Assembly: GCF_000091305.1 (NCBI RefSeq)
Contig: NC_013929.1
Coordinates: 4,464,001-4,528,000, forward strand
Direction of reading: 5' to 3'
DNA length: 64,000 nt
Source of the DNA: Streptomyces scabiei 87.22
GTDB lineage: Bacteria; Actinomycetota; Actinomycetes; Streptomycetales; Streptomycetaceae
The translations under genes were made by a program, and so were the position numbers. The notes beneath the pieces are model-generated. The model saw nothing but the letters and a program-made list of their open reading frames with translations, was not told the DNA's origin and searched no databases. Below, piece by piece: positions 32,123 to 41,786 of this stretch; the first letter of the stretch is position 1, and every line of letters begins with the position of its first letter.

Positions 32123-34269
32123 CGCTGTCGTCGTTGCGTACGCGGTGGGCCGCGCTGCTCGGGTCGTTCGTCGCCGTGGCGCTGGGGGTCGGGGTGATGA
32201 CCGCCATGGGGCTCGGGCTCGCGGCGACGCTGGATCCGCCCGCGCGTGCGCCGGAGCGTTTCGGTTCCTCGCCGGTCGTGGTGGCGGGCCGGGACCGGCT
32301 GACCGTCGAGGTGCGACGGGGGCCGGGGACGGCCCGGGTGACGCAGCGGCTCGCGTATCCACACCCTGTGGACGAACGGCTCGTGGCACGGCTGCGCGCG
32401 CTGGGGCCGGTGACGACGGACGCGGCCGGGCGGGGGCCGGACGGGCCCGACGCCGTCGGGGTGGACGCGCCCGTCGCCGAGGTGAAGGCGCTGGTCGGGG
32501 ACCGGGCGCGGGTGCTGACAGGGGACGCGCGGCGGGAGGTTGATCCCTCCCACGAGCGGGACGCGGAGGCGCTGGTCGCCGTGAACTCGCTGCTCGGCAC
32601 GGCGGGCGGGGTCACCACCTTCGTGTCGGTGTTCGTGACGGCGTCGACGTTCGCCTTCGTGGTCGCGCTGCGCAGACGGGAGTTCGGGCTGCTGCGGATG
32701 GCGGGCGCGACGCCGGGGCAGGTACGGCGGATGCTGCTCGGCGAGGCCGCCGCGGTCGGCGTCCTGGCGTCCGGTGCCGGGTGTGCGCTGGGGGCGTGGG
32801 GGGCGCCCGTGCTGGTACGGGAACTGGTGGACGGCGGGGTGGCACCGAGCTGGTTCGCGGTGCCGGACGCGGTGGTGTGGCCGTACCACGTGGCGTTCTG
32901 GACCGGGGTGTCGGTGGCGCTCGCGGGGGCCTGGGCGGCCGCGCGGAGGGCCGGGCGGACCGGGCCGGTGGAGGCGTTGCGCGAGGCGTCCGTGGACACC
33001 GGGGTGCTGCCGCCGGCGCGCCGGGTGATCGGTGCCCTCCTGCTCGCGGGCGGGCTGGGGCTGCTGGCCTGGAAGCTGGGCACCGACCCGGCCGAGCTGC
33101 TGAAACGCAAGACGTACACCACCCAGCCGATGCTCCTGGTGACGGCGGCCGCCGCGCTCGCGCCGCTGCTCGTCCGGCCCGTCGTACGGCTGTTGGGGGC
33201 AGCGCTGCCCGGGGCGACCGGGCTGCTGATCCGGGAGAACGCGGCCACCTCGGTGCGCCGTACCGCCGCCGTCGCCGCGCCGGTGCTGGTGACCGTGGCG
33301 CTGGCCGGGTCGCTGCTCGGGTCCGCGGCCACGGTGACGGAGGCGAAGGGGGCGGAGGCCCGGGCGCGGACCCGGGCGGACTTCGTGGTGACGGGTGAGG
33401 GTCTGCCGGCAGGGGCCGGGAAGGTGCCCGGAGCGACCGCTGCCGGGTCGGCGGCCACCGCCGTGTACACGGTGGAGGAGGGGAGCGCGCTGGTGCGCTC
33501 CGAGGCGCGGGCGGTGACGGACGTTCCGGCCTTCGCGACGGTGTCGCGGCTGCCGGTGGTCGCCGGTGACGTGCGCGATCTCGACGACCGGTCGATCGTC
33601 GTGAACGAGGAGTGGGAGCGGCACGCGGTCGGGGACCGCGTGCGGGTGTGGCTCGGGGACGGGCGTCCCGTACGGCTGCGGATCGTGGCGGTGCTGGCGC
33701 GGGGGACCGGGGACAACGGGGCGTACGTGACGGCCGCGAACGCCGGCGGGGCGCTCGTGGACCGGGTCGAGGCGCGGGTGGACGGCGGGGCGGACCGGGC
33801 GGCCGTCGCGGCGGCGCTGGAGCGGACGACGGCGGGCACCGGCGCGACGGTGCGGCCGGCCGGGGAGTGGCTCGCGGCGAACCGCCCCGGCACGAAGGCG
33901 CACACCCGGCTCGGCTTCCTCGTGGTGCTGGGGATCGCGCTCGTGTACGCGGCGATCTCGCTGGCCGGGACGCTGATGATGGCGACGTCGGCGCGGGGCG
34001 CGGAGCTGCGGTCGCTGCGGCTGGCCGGGGCCACGGGGGCGCAGGTGCGGGTGGTCGTGGTCGGCGAGGCGCTGCTCGCCGTGCTGGTGGGGGTGGTGCT
34101 GGGCGGGGTGGTCACCGCGGTGAACCTGGCGGGGGCGGCGGGCGCGCTGGCCCTGCTGTCGGCGCCGGTGGGGGTGGCGGTGCCGTGGGTGGTCGTGGGG
34201 GCGTGTGTGGGGGCGTGCGGGGTGGTGGCGGGGGTTGCCGCGAGTGGTGGGGCGGCGGCGGGGCAGTGA
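32116..34269 (+). CDS. FtsX-family ABC permease
   Basis: A 717-residue permease with two FtsX-type halves. TM1 is about residues 13-38, TM groups lie around 165-300 and 305-395, a large extracytoplasmic domain spans about 410-590, and three C-terminal TM helices close the protein (VVLGIALVYAAISLAGTLMM). It is coupled to the ATPase gene by a 7-nt overlap starting at GTG 32116. Duplicated FtsX architecture is typical of actinobacterial exporters sensing or extruding peptides and lipids. No dedicated two-component system adjoins this pair. Confidence 0.9.
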   Translation: MLTLSSLRTRWAALLGSFVAVALGVGVMTAMGLGLAATLDPPARAPERFGSSPVVVAGRDRLTVEVRRGPGTARVTQRLAYPHPVDERLVARLRALGPVTTDAAGRGPDGPDAVGVDAPVAEVKALVGDRARVLTGDARREVDPSHERDAEALVAVNSLLGTAGGVTTFVSVFVTASTFAFVVALRRREFGLLRMAGATPGQVRRMLLGEAAAVGVLASGAGCALGAWGAPVLVRELVDGGVAPSWFAVPDAVVWPYHVAFWTGVSVALAGAWAAARRAGRTGPVEALREASVDTGVLPPARRVIGALLLAGGLGLLAWKLGTDPAELLKRKTYTTQPMLLVTAAAALAPLLVRPVVRLLGAALPGATGLLIRENAATSVRRTAAVAAPVLVTVALAGSLLGSAATVTEAKGAEARARTRADFVVTGEGLPAGAGKVPGATAAGSAATAVYTVEEGSALVRSEARAVTDVPAFATVSRLPVVAGDVRDLDDRSIVVNEEWERHAVGDRVRVWLGDGRPVRLRIVAVLARGTGDNGAYVTAANAGGALVDRVEARVDGGADRAAVAAALERTTAGTGATVRPAGEWLAANRPGTKAHTRLGFLVVLGIALVYAAISLAGTLMMATSARGAELRSLRLAGATGAQVRVVVVGEALLAVLVGVVLGGVVTAVNLAGAAGALALLSAPVGVAVPWVVVGACVGACGVVAGVAASGGAAAGQ

Positions 34270-34640
34270 GCGTTTCCTTGGGGTGCGGAGGTCGGCGGGG
34301 GCGCCACCGGGGAGTGCGGCGCGGGTGGAGGGGCGGGTGCGGGTGGGTGGGGGCTGGGCGCGCCGTTCCCCGCGCCCCTTCAGGGCGGCTGCGGTCGGGC
34401 CATGGTCACGGGTCGCCGGTGCGCCGTGCGGGCGTCCGGACGGGGGCGGCGGCTGCGGTGACCTCGCCCACCGGGGAGTGCGGCGCGTGGGGCGGGGGCG
34501 GGCGGCGGCTCCGGTGGCCACGCCCACCTGGGAGGGAGGCGCGGGTGGAGGGGCGGGTGCGGGTGGGTGGGGGCTGGGCGCGCAGTTCCTCGCGCCCCTT
34601 TCGGGGCGCTGTGGTGGGGGCGTCGTCACGCGCTCCCCCT
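34270..34640. repeat. Intergenic repeat region with two 45-bp identical copies
   Basis: No gene is visible. A 45-bp sequence at 34319-34363 recurs exactly at 34539-34583. Each copy is followed by a related GC-rich inverted motif (GCGCAGTTCCTCGCGCCCCT type). CACCGGGGAGTGCGGCGC also occurs twice, near 34304 and 34470. This is the intergenic repeat family also found inside the COG0523 gene. Confidence 0.75.
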
Positions 34641-34687
34641 TGTCAACTCAAGGTTGACAGGCGAAGGGTGTCAACCTAAGGTTGACA
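34641..34687. promoter_or_regulatory. Twin 19-bp palindromes upstream of the Clp-N/HTH regulator
   Basis: TGTCAACCTAAGGTTGACA at 34669-34687 is a perfect palindrome (9-bp arms) ending one base before the ATG. An imperfect copy, TGTCAACTCAAGGTTGACA, lies at 34641-34659, 28 bp away centre to centre. This is a likely operator for the adjacent regulator. Confidence 0.8.
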
Positions 34688-34688
34688 C

Positions 34689-35432
34689 ATGACGACGAAT
34701 CCGCGAGCCACCGCTTCCATCCGTCTCGACGAACTCATCGACGCCATCAAGAAGGTCCACCCGGAACCCCTCGACCAGCTTCAGGACGCGGTGATCGCCG
34801 CGGACCATCTCGGTGAGGTGGCCGACCATCTGATCGGGCACTTCGTGGACCAGGCCCGGCGCTCGGGCGCCTCCTGGACCGAGATCGGCAAGAGCATGGG
34901 GGTGACCCGGCAGGCCGCGCAGAAGCGGTTCGTGCCGAAGGCCGAGAACGATCTCGACGCCAGCCAGGGGTTCAGCCGCTTCACCCCGCGCGCCCGCAAC
35001 GTGGTCACGGCCGCGCACAACGAGGGCAAGGCCGCCGGTGCCGTCGAGGGGGTGCCGGCCCATCTCGTCCTCGGGCTCCTCTCCGAGCCGGAGGCCCTCG
35101 CCGCCAAGGCGCTCGCCGCCCAGGGCGTCTCCCCCGAGGTCCTGCGGCAGGCCGCCACCGCCACCCTGCCGCCGGCCGCCCCCGAGGTGCCCGAACTCAT
35201 CCCCTACGGCCCCGAGGCCAAGAAGGTCCTCGAACTCACCTTCCGCGAGGCCCTGCGCCTCGGCCACAACTACATCGGCACGGAACACATCCTGCTCGCC
35301 CTGCTGGAGTTCGAGAACGGACAGGGCGTACTGAGCGGCCTCGGGGTGACCAAGGAGGCCACGGAGGCGGACGTGACCGCCGCACTGCGGTCGATCGTGC
35401 AGGGCAAGGGCCAGGGACAGAGCACGGAGTAG
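34689..35432 (+). CDS. Clp N-domain/HTH regulator
   Basis: A 247-residue cytosolic protein. An HTH occurs at about residues 62-81 (SWTEIGKSMGVTRQAAQKRF), and two Clp N-terminal repeats span about 98-240 (FTPRARNVVTAAHNEG and EALRLGHNYIGTEHILLALL). It has no AAA module, so it is not a Clp ATPase; related actinobacterial proteins are annotated as Clp protease N-terminal domain regulators. The start codon abuts a perfect palindrome with only a weak AAGG before it, so translation may be leaderless or autorepressed. Confidence 0.88.
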   Translation: MTTNPRATASIRLDELIDAIKKVHPEPLDQLQDAVIAADHLGEVADHLIGHFVDQARRSGASWTEIGKSMGVTRQAAQKRFVPKAENDLDASQGFSRFTPRARNVVTAAHNEGKAAGAVEGVPAHLVLGLLSEPEALAAKALAAQGVSPEVLRQAATATLPPAAPEVPELIPYGPEAKKVLELTFREALRLGHNYIGTEHILLALLEFENGQGVLSGLGVTKEATEADVTAALRSIVQGKGQGQSTE

Positions 35433-35500
35433 GGACCGTCCGGCCGCGCCTCGCCCGCACCTCGGCCTCGTTGTCAGACCCCCCTGTCACACTCGCACCC

Positions 35501-37216
35501 ATGGCCGACAGGTGGGCGCTCGCTCCGGCCGAGGACGGTGGCGCGGAGGTCGCCCCCCTCGGGCCCGACGGGCTGCTCGCGGGGCCGGTGACGCGGGAGT
35601 CCGACCTCGCGGGGGCCGTGCGCCGGCGGGCGGACGTCGGGCGGTGGGTGTGGGGGTCCACCTCCGCGGTCTATCCGCGGCTGCTGGCCGAGGGCGTCCG
35701 GGTGGAGCGGTGTTACGACGTCGAGGACGCCGAGACCCTGCTGCTGGGACACGAGGGGCGGCTGGGGGAGCCCCGCTCCGCGGCCGCCGCGCTCGCCCGC
35801 CTCCGGCACACCCCCGTCCCCCCGGACCCGCCCCTGCGCTCGGCCGACACCGGCGCCCAGCCGTCCCTCTTCGAGCCCCGGCCGGTCCATGTCCCGCTCA
35901 CCGACCTCGTCGAGGTGTACGCCGACCAGCAGCGCCGGCACGACGCCACCGCCCACCCGGACCGGATGCGGCTGCTGACCGCCGCCGAGTCGGCCGGGAT
36001 GCTCGTGGCGGCCGAGATGAACCGGGCGGGGCTGCCATGGCGGCCCGACGTGCACCGGGAGGTGCTGCGCGAACTGCTCGGCGAGCGGTACGCGGGCGGG
36101 GGCGAACCGCGGCGGCTCGCCGAGCTGGCCGAGGAGGTGTCGAACGCCTTCGGGCGGCGCGTGCGCCCCGATCTGCCCGCCGACGTCGTCAAGGCGTTCG
36201 CGCGGGCGGGGGTGCGGGTGAAGTCCACCCGCCGCTGGGAGATCGAGAGCGTCGACCATCCGGCGGTGAAGCCTCTCCTGGAGTACAAGAAGCTCTACCG
36301 GATCTGGGTCGCCCACGGCTGGTCCTGGCTGCAGGACTGGGTCCGGGACGGGCGGTTCCGCCCCGAGTTCCTCGCGCACGGCACGGTCACCGGGCGCTGG
36401 GTCACCAACGGCGGGGGCGCCCTGCAGATCCCGAAGGTCATCCGCCGCGCCTGTGTCGCCGACCCCGGCTGGCGGCTCGTCGTCGCCGACGCCGACCAGA
36501 TGGAACCCCGGGTGCTGGCCGCCATCTCCCGCGACCCCGGGCTCATGGACGTCGCCGGACGCCCCGGCGACCTCTACCAGGCCGTCTCCGACCGCGCCTT
36601 CTCCGGCGACCGCGAGCAGGCCAAACTCGCCGTGCTGGGCGCCGTCTACGGGCAGACGTCCGGGGACGGCCTCAAGAACCTCGCCGCGCTCCGCCGCCGG
36701 TTCCCCCACGCGGTGCGGTACGTCGACGACGCGGCCCGCGCGGGCGAGGAGGGCCGCCTCGTACGGACCTGGCTCGGGCGTACGTGCCCGCCGGCGGCCG
36801 GTGACCCCGACGCGGCGGGCGAGGAGGCGGGCATCCCCCAGGCCGACGACGGCCCCGGGGCCCCGGAACAGGGCCGGGGGCAGGGGCAGGAGACCGAGTG
36901 GGTGCCCGGGTACGCCTCCACCGACTCCCGCGCCCGGGGCCGCTTCGCCCGCAACTTCGTCGTCCAGGGCAGCGCCGCCGACTGGACCCTGCTCCTGCTC
37001 GCCGCCCTCCGCCGCACCCTCGACGGGATGGCGGCCGAACTGGTCTTCTTCCAGCACGACGAGGTGATCGTGCACTGCCCGGCCGCGGAGACGGACGCGG
37101 TCGTGACGGCGATCCGGGAGGCGTCGGAGCTGTCGGGGCGGCTGGCGTTCGGGCAGACCCCGGTGCGGTTCCCCTTCACCACGGCGGTCGTGGAGTGCTA
37201 CGCGGACGCGAAGTGA
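35501..37216 (+). CDS. Family A DNA polymerase-like protein (bifunctional 3'-5' exonuclease/DNA polymerase annotation)
   Basis: A 571-residue protein related to the C-terminal half of DNA polymerase I. Palm and finger motifs are visible: motif A VVADADQMEPRVLAAIS, a motif B region with KLAVLGAVYGQTSGDGLK, and motif C with FFQHDEVIVHCP. The N-terminal domain (1-160) has no readable DED exonuclease set. It lacks a 5' nuclease and is a second, smaller Pol A-type enzyme beside the main polA expected elsewhere. A Gly/Gln/Asp-rich insert (about 440-470) interrupts the fingers. The role is probably repair synthesis. Confidence 0.88.
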   Translation: MADRWALAPAEDGGAEVAPLGPDGLLAGPVTRESDLAGAVRRRADVGRWVWGSTSAVYPRLLAEGVRVERCYDVEDAETLLLGHEGRLGEPRSAAAALARLRHTPVPPDPPLRSADTGAQPSLFEPRPVHVPLTDLVEVYADQQRRHDATAHPDRMRLLTAAESAGMLVAAEMNRAGLPWRPDVHREVLRELLGERYAGGGEPRRLAELAEEVSNAFGRRVRPDLPADVVKAFARAGVRVKSTRRWEIESVDHPAVKPLLEYKKLYRIWVAHGWSWLQDWVRDGRFRPEFLAHGTVTGRWVTNGGGALQIPKVIRRACVADPGWRLVVADADQMEPRVLAAISRDPGLMDVAGRPGDLYQAVSDRAFSGDREQAKLAVLGAVYGQTSGDGLKNLAALRRRFPHAVRYVDDAARAGEEGRLVRTWLGRTCPPAAGDPDAAGEEAGIPQADDGPGAPEQGRGQGQETEWVPGYASTDSRARGRFARNFVVQGSAADWTLLLLAALRRTLDGMAAELVFFQHDEVIVHCPAAETDAVVTAIREASELSGRLAFGQTPVRFPFTTAVVECYADAK

Positions 37217-37259
37217 GCGCTCACGGCGGCGCCGCTCACCGCGTGCACGACGGCGCCGC

Positions 37260-40229
37260 TCACCCCGCGTGGTCCTTCAGGAGTTCCCTCAGCTCCACCG
37301 CCACCGTGGAGTCCGTGCCGTCCAGGATCGCCCGGGCCCGCTCCCACTCGCGGTACGCCTCCCCCGCACGCCCCTCCGCCCGCAGGAGCAGCCCCCGCTG
37401 GTGGCGGGCGAGGCCGACGGCGTACTGGTCGGCGCGGCGTTCGGCGAGGTCGAGGAGGAGCGCGCACTCGTGGGAGGCGCGGTCCGGCCGGCCCAGCCCG
37501 CGCAGCGCCCGGACCAGCCCGAGCCGGGACTTCGACTCGCCCTGCCAGTCCTCGTCGTCGCCGAGGATGCGCAGGCTCTGCTCGAAGTTGCGGACGGCGG
37601 CGGCCGGTTCGCCGAGCCGGAGGTGGGCGTAGCCGATGTTGCAGTGCGCGGTGTGCCGGACGACGAGACTGTCGGCCAGCTCGCCCAGGGCCAGGCTCCG
37701 CTCGTGGTGGGCGATGGCGGCGCGCGCGTCGGTGTGCTTGTACAGGTTGCCGAGGTGGCTGAAGGTCACGGCCTCGCCGTAGGGGTCGCCGAGCTGCCGG
37801 GACAGCTCCAGGCTCTGCCGCAGCGTCTCCTCGCTCTCCTCGTACCGGCCGAGGCTCTCCAGGACGAGCCCCCGGTTGTTCAGGCAGCGCCGTACGCACG
37901 ACACGACCCCGAGCCTGCGCCACAGGGTCAGGCCCTCGTCGTTGAGGGCCAGCGCCTCCGAGGCCCGGCCGGACATGAAGTGCAGGCCCGCCCGGTCCGT
38001 GAGCGCGAACGCCTCGGCCTCGGCGTCCCCGAGCGACCGCGCCGCGTTCAGGGCCAGCCGTCCGAGCACGTCCAGCTCGGCGAGCCGGCCGCCGCGGTGC
38101 AGATAGGGGAAGAGATGGCGGACGAGGGCGGGGACGAGCGCCGCCGCCGGCCCGCCGCCGCGTTCCACCAGCGCGACGATGTTGGGGAGTTCACGGTCGC
38201 CCCAGGCGAACGCCTCCTCCGCGGAGGCGAAGGGCTCCTCCGTGGGCGGCGGTTCCGCCGCGGCCCCCGTCGTGCGCAGGCGTTCGTCGCGTTCGTGGCC
38301 GGGCGGGAGCAGCACGAGCAGGCTCTGGCGGGCGCGGGCCGCGTACCAGCGCAGGGCCTGCTCCACGGCCTCGGCGGTGTCGGCCGTGCCGGCGAGTTCG
38401 CGGGCGAAGTCGCGGACGAGGTCGTGGGGGACGTACCGCCCGTAGGACGTCTCGTCGAGAAGGGCCACGTCGACGAGACGGTCGAGGGCGGTCTCGGCGC
38501 GGAACTCGTCGGTGCCGGTGAGGCGGGCGAGCAGGGGTGCGCCGTACGCGGGCAGGTCGAGGGCGCCGATACGGCTGAGGGCGTGGGCGGCGTCGCGCTC
38601 GGCCTCGCGGTCGGAGGCGCGCAGGGCCTCGTGGGCGACGGCGAGGGAGCGGCGCACGCTCAGGTCGTCGTATTCGAGATGACGCAACCTCCCTTCCGTG
38701 GCGGTCAGTTGGCCGGCCAGCGCGTCCGGGGTGAGCGCGCGGCGGGCGGCGAGGCGGGCCGCGACGACGCGGAGGGCGAGCGGGAGGCGGCCGGTGAGCG
38801 CGACGAGGGGGTGCGTGGCGTCCAGGCCCGCCGCACGGCCGGACGCGGCCCTCAGCAGGGCCGCGCTCTCGTCGTCCGACAGCGGGGCGAGCGGGAAGCG
38901 GTGGGCGCCGTCCAGGGCGGTGAGCGGGGAACGGCTGGTCACGATGACCGCGCAGCCGGCGCCGGCCGGGAGCAGCGGGCGCACCTGGGCGGCGTTCGCG
39001 GCGTCGTCCAGCACCAGCAGGGTGCGGGTCGGAGCGAGCGTCGAGCGCAGCAACGCGGCCGCCGCGTCGGGGTGTTCGGGGATGCGGCGCGGGGCGGTGC
39101 CGAGATCGCGGAGCAGGGCGGCCAGGGCCTGGGCGGGGGTGAGGGGGGTCATGCCCGGGGTGGCGCCGTGGAGGTTGATGTACAGCTGGCCGTCGGGGAA
39201 GTGCTCGGCGAGTCCGTGGGCGAGGTGCAGGGCGAGGGCGCTCTTGCCGACGCCGGCCATGCCGCTGAGGACGACGGTCCCCGAGGCTTCGTAGGCGCCC
39301 CTCCCCAGCGCCTCCCGCAGCTCCGCCAGCACCTTCTCGCGGCCCGTGAAGTGCGCGGGCAGCGGCGGCAGTTGGGCCGGGAGGGGCGGGGTGTCGGCGG
39401 GGGTGTCCCCGGCCGGGGCCCCCGGGTCCTCCTCGGCGGGCGCGCGGAGGATCTCCACATGGGCGTCGCGTACCGCGGGGCCCGGTTCCACGCCGAGTTC
39501 GTCCAGGAGTCGGGCCCGCAGGTCCCGGTGGACGGCCAGCGCCTCGGCCTGGCGGCCCGTGCGGTGCAGGACGAGCATGAGGAGGCGGTGGAACGCCTCG
39601 CGCAGGGGGTGTTCGGCGACGAGGGCGGTGAGGTCGGGGGCGAGCGCGCCGAGCGGGTGCGCCCCGGTGGCGTCCCGGCCCGCCGTGCGGGGCGCGAGGT
39701 GGAGTTCGGCCTCGTAGCGCCGCTCCAGCAGGAGCAGCCGCGCCTCCTCCAGACGCTGGACGAACGCCTGGGCGCGGGGGCCCTCGGCCGGCGGACCGCC
39801 GAGCGGTGTCCCGCGCCAGAGGGCGAGTGCGGCGGCGGACTCGCGGACGGTCCGGACCCAGTCCCGCTCGGCGTGGGCGGCTCGGGCGGCGCGGGCGTGC
39901 GCCTCGAAGACGCGCACGTCCAGTTCGCCGTCGTCGACCCGCAGCCGATAGCCCGGCGGAACCGCGCGCAGCCGTTCGGGGTCGTCCAGCAGCCTCCGCA
40001 GACGCGTCACATGGTTCTGCAGGGACGCCTGTGCGGAAGGGGGCGGCGCGGCGTCCCAGAGCACGTCCTTCAGGGTGTCGACGGAGACGATCCGCCCGGG
40101 TTCGAGGAGCAGCGCGACGAACAGGGCGCGCATCTTGCCGCCGCCCACGGACCGTACGCCGCCGCCGGCGTCCCCGGTCCCGTACAGAACCGGCGGACCG
40201 AGCAGTCCGAACCGCAGTCCGTCCCGCAT
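37260..40229 (-). CDS. AfsR/SARP-type regulator with NB-ARC and TPR domains
   Basis: A 989-residue regulator. An OmpR-like winged helix lies at about 1-95 (FGLLGPPVLYGTGD; LKDVLWDAAPPPSAQASLQNHVTRLRRLL), then the BTAD domain to about 255. A Pro-rich linker precedes an NB-ARC ATPase with P-loop GMAGVGKSA near 320 and Walker B LLVLDDAAN, and TPR repeats fill roughly 620-989. AfsR-like proteins integrate kinase signals to switch on secondary metabolism; the target here is unknown and no biosynthetic cluster is adjacent. ATG 40229 is preferred to GTG 40253 because it starts the conserved domain. Confidence 0.92.
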   Translation of the reverse strand: MRDGLRFGLLGPPVLYGTGDAGGGVRSVGGGKMRALFVALLLEPGRIVSVDTLKDVLWDAAPPPSAQASLQNHVTRLRRLLDDPERLRAVPPGYRLRVDDGELDVRVFEAHARAARAAHAERDWVRTVRESAAALALWRGTPLGGPPAEGPRAQAFVQRLEEARLLLLERRYEAELHLAPRTAGRDATGAHPLGALAPDLTALVAEHPLREAFHRLLMLVLHRTGRQAEALAVHRDLRARLLDELGVEPGPAVRDAHVEILRAPAEEDPGAPAGDTPADTPPLPAQLPPLPAHFTGREKVLAELREALGRGAYEASGTVVLSGMAGVGKSALALHLAHGLAEHFPDGQLYINLHGATPGMTPLTPAQALAALLRDLGTAPRRIPEHPDAAAALLRSTLAPTRTLLVLDDAANAAQVRPLLPAGAGCAVIVTSRSPLTALDGAHRFPLAPLSDDESAALLRAASGRAAGLDATHPLVALTGRLPLALRVVAARLAARRALTPDALAGQLTATEGRLRHLEYDDLSVRRSLAVAHEALRASDREAERDAAHALSRIGALDLPAYGAPLLARLTGTDEFRAETALDRLVDVALLDETSYGRYVPHDLVRDFARELAGTADTAEAVEQALRWYAARARQSLLVLLPPGHERDERLRTTGAAAEPPPTEEPFASAEEAFAWGDRELPNIVALVERGGGPAAALVPALVRHLFPYLHRGGRLAELDVLGRLALNAARSLGDAEAEAFALTDRAGLHFMSGRASEALALNDEGLTLWRRLGVVSCVRRCLNNRGLVLESLGRYEESEETLRQSLELSRQLGDPYGEAVTFSHLGNLYKHTDARAAIAHHERSLALGELADSLVVRHTAHCNIGYAHLRLGEPAAAVRNFEQSLRILGDDEDWQGESKSRLGLVRALRGLGRPDRASHECALLLDLAERRADQYAVGLARHQRGLLLRAEGRAGEAYREWERARAILDGTDSTVAVELRELLKDHAG

Positions 40230-40701
40230 AGAACAGCCGCTGCCTTCCCGCACCGTCGTTCCGGGCCCGCCCCGCGGCGACCCGCCGCCGCCTCCCGTAC
40301 GGCTCCCCGTGGAACCGTTGGGCTCATGTTAGCGATCCGTTGGCGGGACCTGATGTGATCACTTCATCGGATCCGGCGGCGACGGCGCACGCGTGATCGC
40401 GTAGCTCGGGGGAGTGCCGCCGCCGCTGCCGGATCCGGGAACCGCACCGAGCGCTGTGCCACGACCGGTCGAGGTGACCGGCCGCGGCACTCGTGTGTCA
40501 CGGGGGCGGTCCGGGCCCGGACGCCGAACACGGCTGCCGGGCTCGGGCCGGGACACGCACGCCGGGGTGCGGCTGCCGGGCTCCGGCCGGGACGCGGACG
40601 CCGAGTCCGGGCCGAAACCGGTCGGCGGGCAGAGCGGTTGGTGAAGTCCCCTTGCTCCGGCGGACGTTGAGCAAGGAGGCCGGCGCAGTGGCCCCGCGGG
40701 A
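40230..40701. other. Intergenic region with one strong hairpin
   Basis: About 470 bp between the SARP-type promoter side and the end of the glycosyltransferase gene. 40456-40490 forms a 15-bp stem with two mismatches and a GAGGT loop. GGCTGCCGGGCTCNGGCCGG-like direct repeats occur near 40540-40590. I see no gene. Confidence 0.55.
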
Positions 40702-41601
40702 CTACAGGACCGGTGGCCGTCCCAGCCTCGTCAGGCGCCACACCGTCCGCCAGCTCATGGGCCGCCGTTCGCCGCCCGACTCGCGCCAGCCCTCCACGAA
40801 ACCGCCGAACCACGCCTTCAGCCCGCCCGCCGAGCGCGTCCGCAGCAGGGTGATGAGGATCCAGACCCCCAGGTGGACGGGGATCAGCGGCAGCGGGAGG
40901 CGGCGGCGGGCGAGCCAGACGCGGTTACGGGCGTTGACGCGGTAGTAGATGGCGTGCCGGGCGGGTGAGGTCTTCGGGTGCTGCAGGAGCAGCTCGGGGG
41001 CGTACAGCACGGTCCAGCCGGCGTCGAGCGCCCGCCAGGCCAGATCGGTCTCCTCGTGCGCGAAGAAGAACTCGGCGGCCCAGTCGCCCGTCTCGCCGAG
41101 CATGGCCATGGACAGGGCGTGCCCGCCGCCGAGGAACCCGGTGACCGGTCCGCCGCGCATCGGGTCCTTGGCACCGACCCTCGGCACGTGCCGCCGCTGG
41201 GTCTCGCCGTGTTCGTCGGCGATGCGGAAGCCGACGACGCCGAGGCGCGGGTCGGCGGCGTACAGGTCCCGTACGCGGCGCAGCACATCGGCGTCGACGA
41301 GCAGGCCGTCGTCGTCCAGCTCGACGACCACGTCGACGTCGCCGAACTCCCGCAGCCGTTCCAGGGCGACGTTCCGGCCGCCGGGGCAGCCGAGGTTCTC
41401 GTCCACCTCGATGAGCGTGACCTCGCCGGGCAGGCCGAGCCGTTCGGCGAACTCGGGCAGGGGACAGCCGTTCCCGACGACGACGATCCGTGCGGGCGCG
41501 AGGTCCTGCTTGGCCACCGAGGAGAGCAGCGCGTCCACCTCGGCGGGCCGATTGCCCATCGTCACCACGGCCACAGCGACCCGCGGCCCGGCCTCCACCA
41601 C
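40702..41601 (-). CDS. Glycosyltransferase family 2
   Basis: A 299-residue GT-A enzyme. The N-terminal Rossmann-like start VAVAVVTMGNRPAEVDALLSS is followed by the metal/nucleotide-sugar motif VVELDDDGLL near residue 95 and the HEETDLAWR catalytic region near 180. A C-terminal hydrophobic segment (LIPVHLGVWILITLL) suggests membrane attachment. It likely transfers a sugar to a surface polymer or lipid carrier; the acceptor is unknown. No partner glycan genes adjoin it. Confidence 0.9.
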   Translation of the reverse strand: MVEAGPRVAVAVVTMGNRPAEVDALLSSVAKQDLAPARIVVVGNGCPLPEFAERLGLPGEVTLIEVDENLGCPGGRNVALERLREFGDVDVVVELDDDGLLVDADVLRRVRDLYAADPRLGVVGFRIADEHGETQRRHVPRVGAKDPMRGGPVTGFLGGGHALSMAMLGETGDWAAEFFFAHEETDLAWRALDAGWTVLYAPELLLQHPKTSPARHAIYYRVNARNRVWLARRRLPLPLIPVHLGVWILITLLRTRSAGGLKAWFGGFVEGWRESGGERRPMSWRTVWRLTRLGRPPVL

Positions 41602-41786
41602 GACACCAACCCCATCCCGTTCACGACCGCCGGCGACCGCCGGCGGCCGCCGGTCCGCACGCCGTCTTCCACGGCGTGTTCACGGCCGGGATGCTAGCCG
41701 TTCATGTCGGGGCCTTCGCACCAACTCCGCGAATTCCGGCGGGGCGGGGCCCGCCGCCCCGCCACCGCGGCAGCCGTGCGGGGAGG

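Noticed and set aside
31253..34269. Bacitracin-type BceAB with its own two-component system
   Set aside because: No histidine kinase or regulator adjoins this ABC pair; only the second ABC pair has such neighbours.
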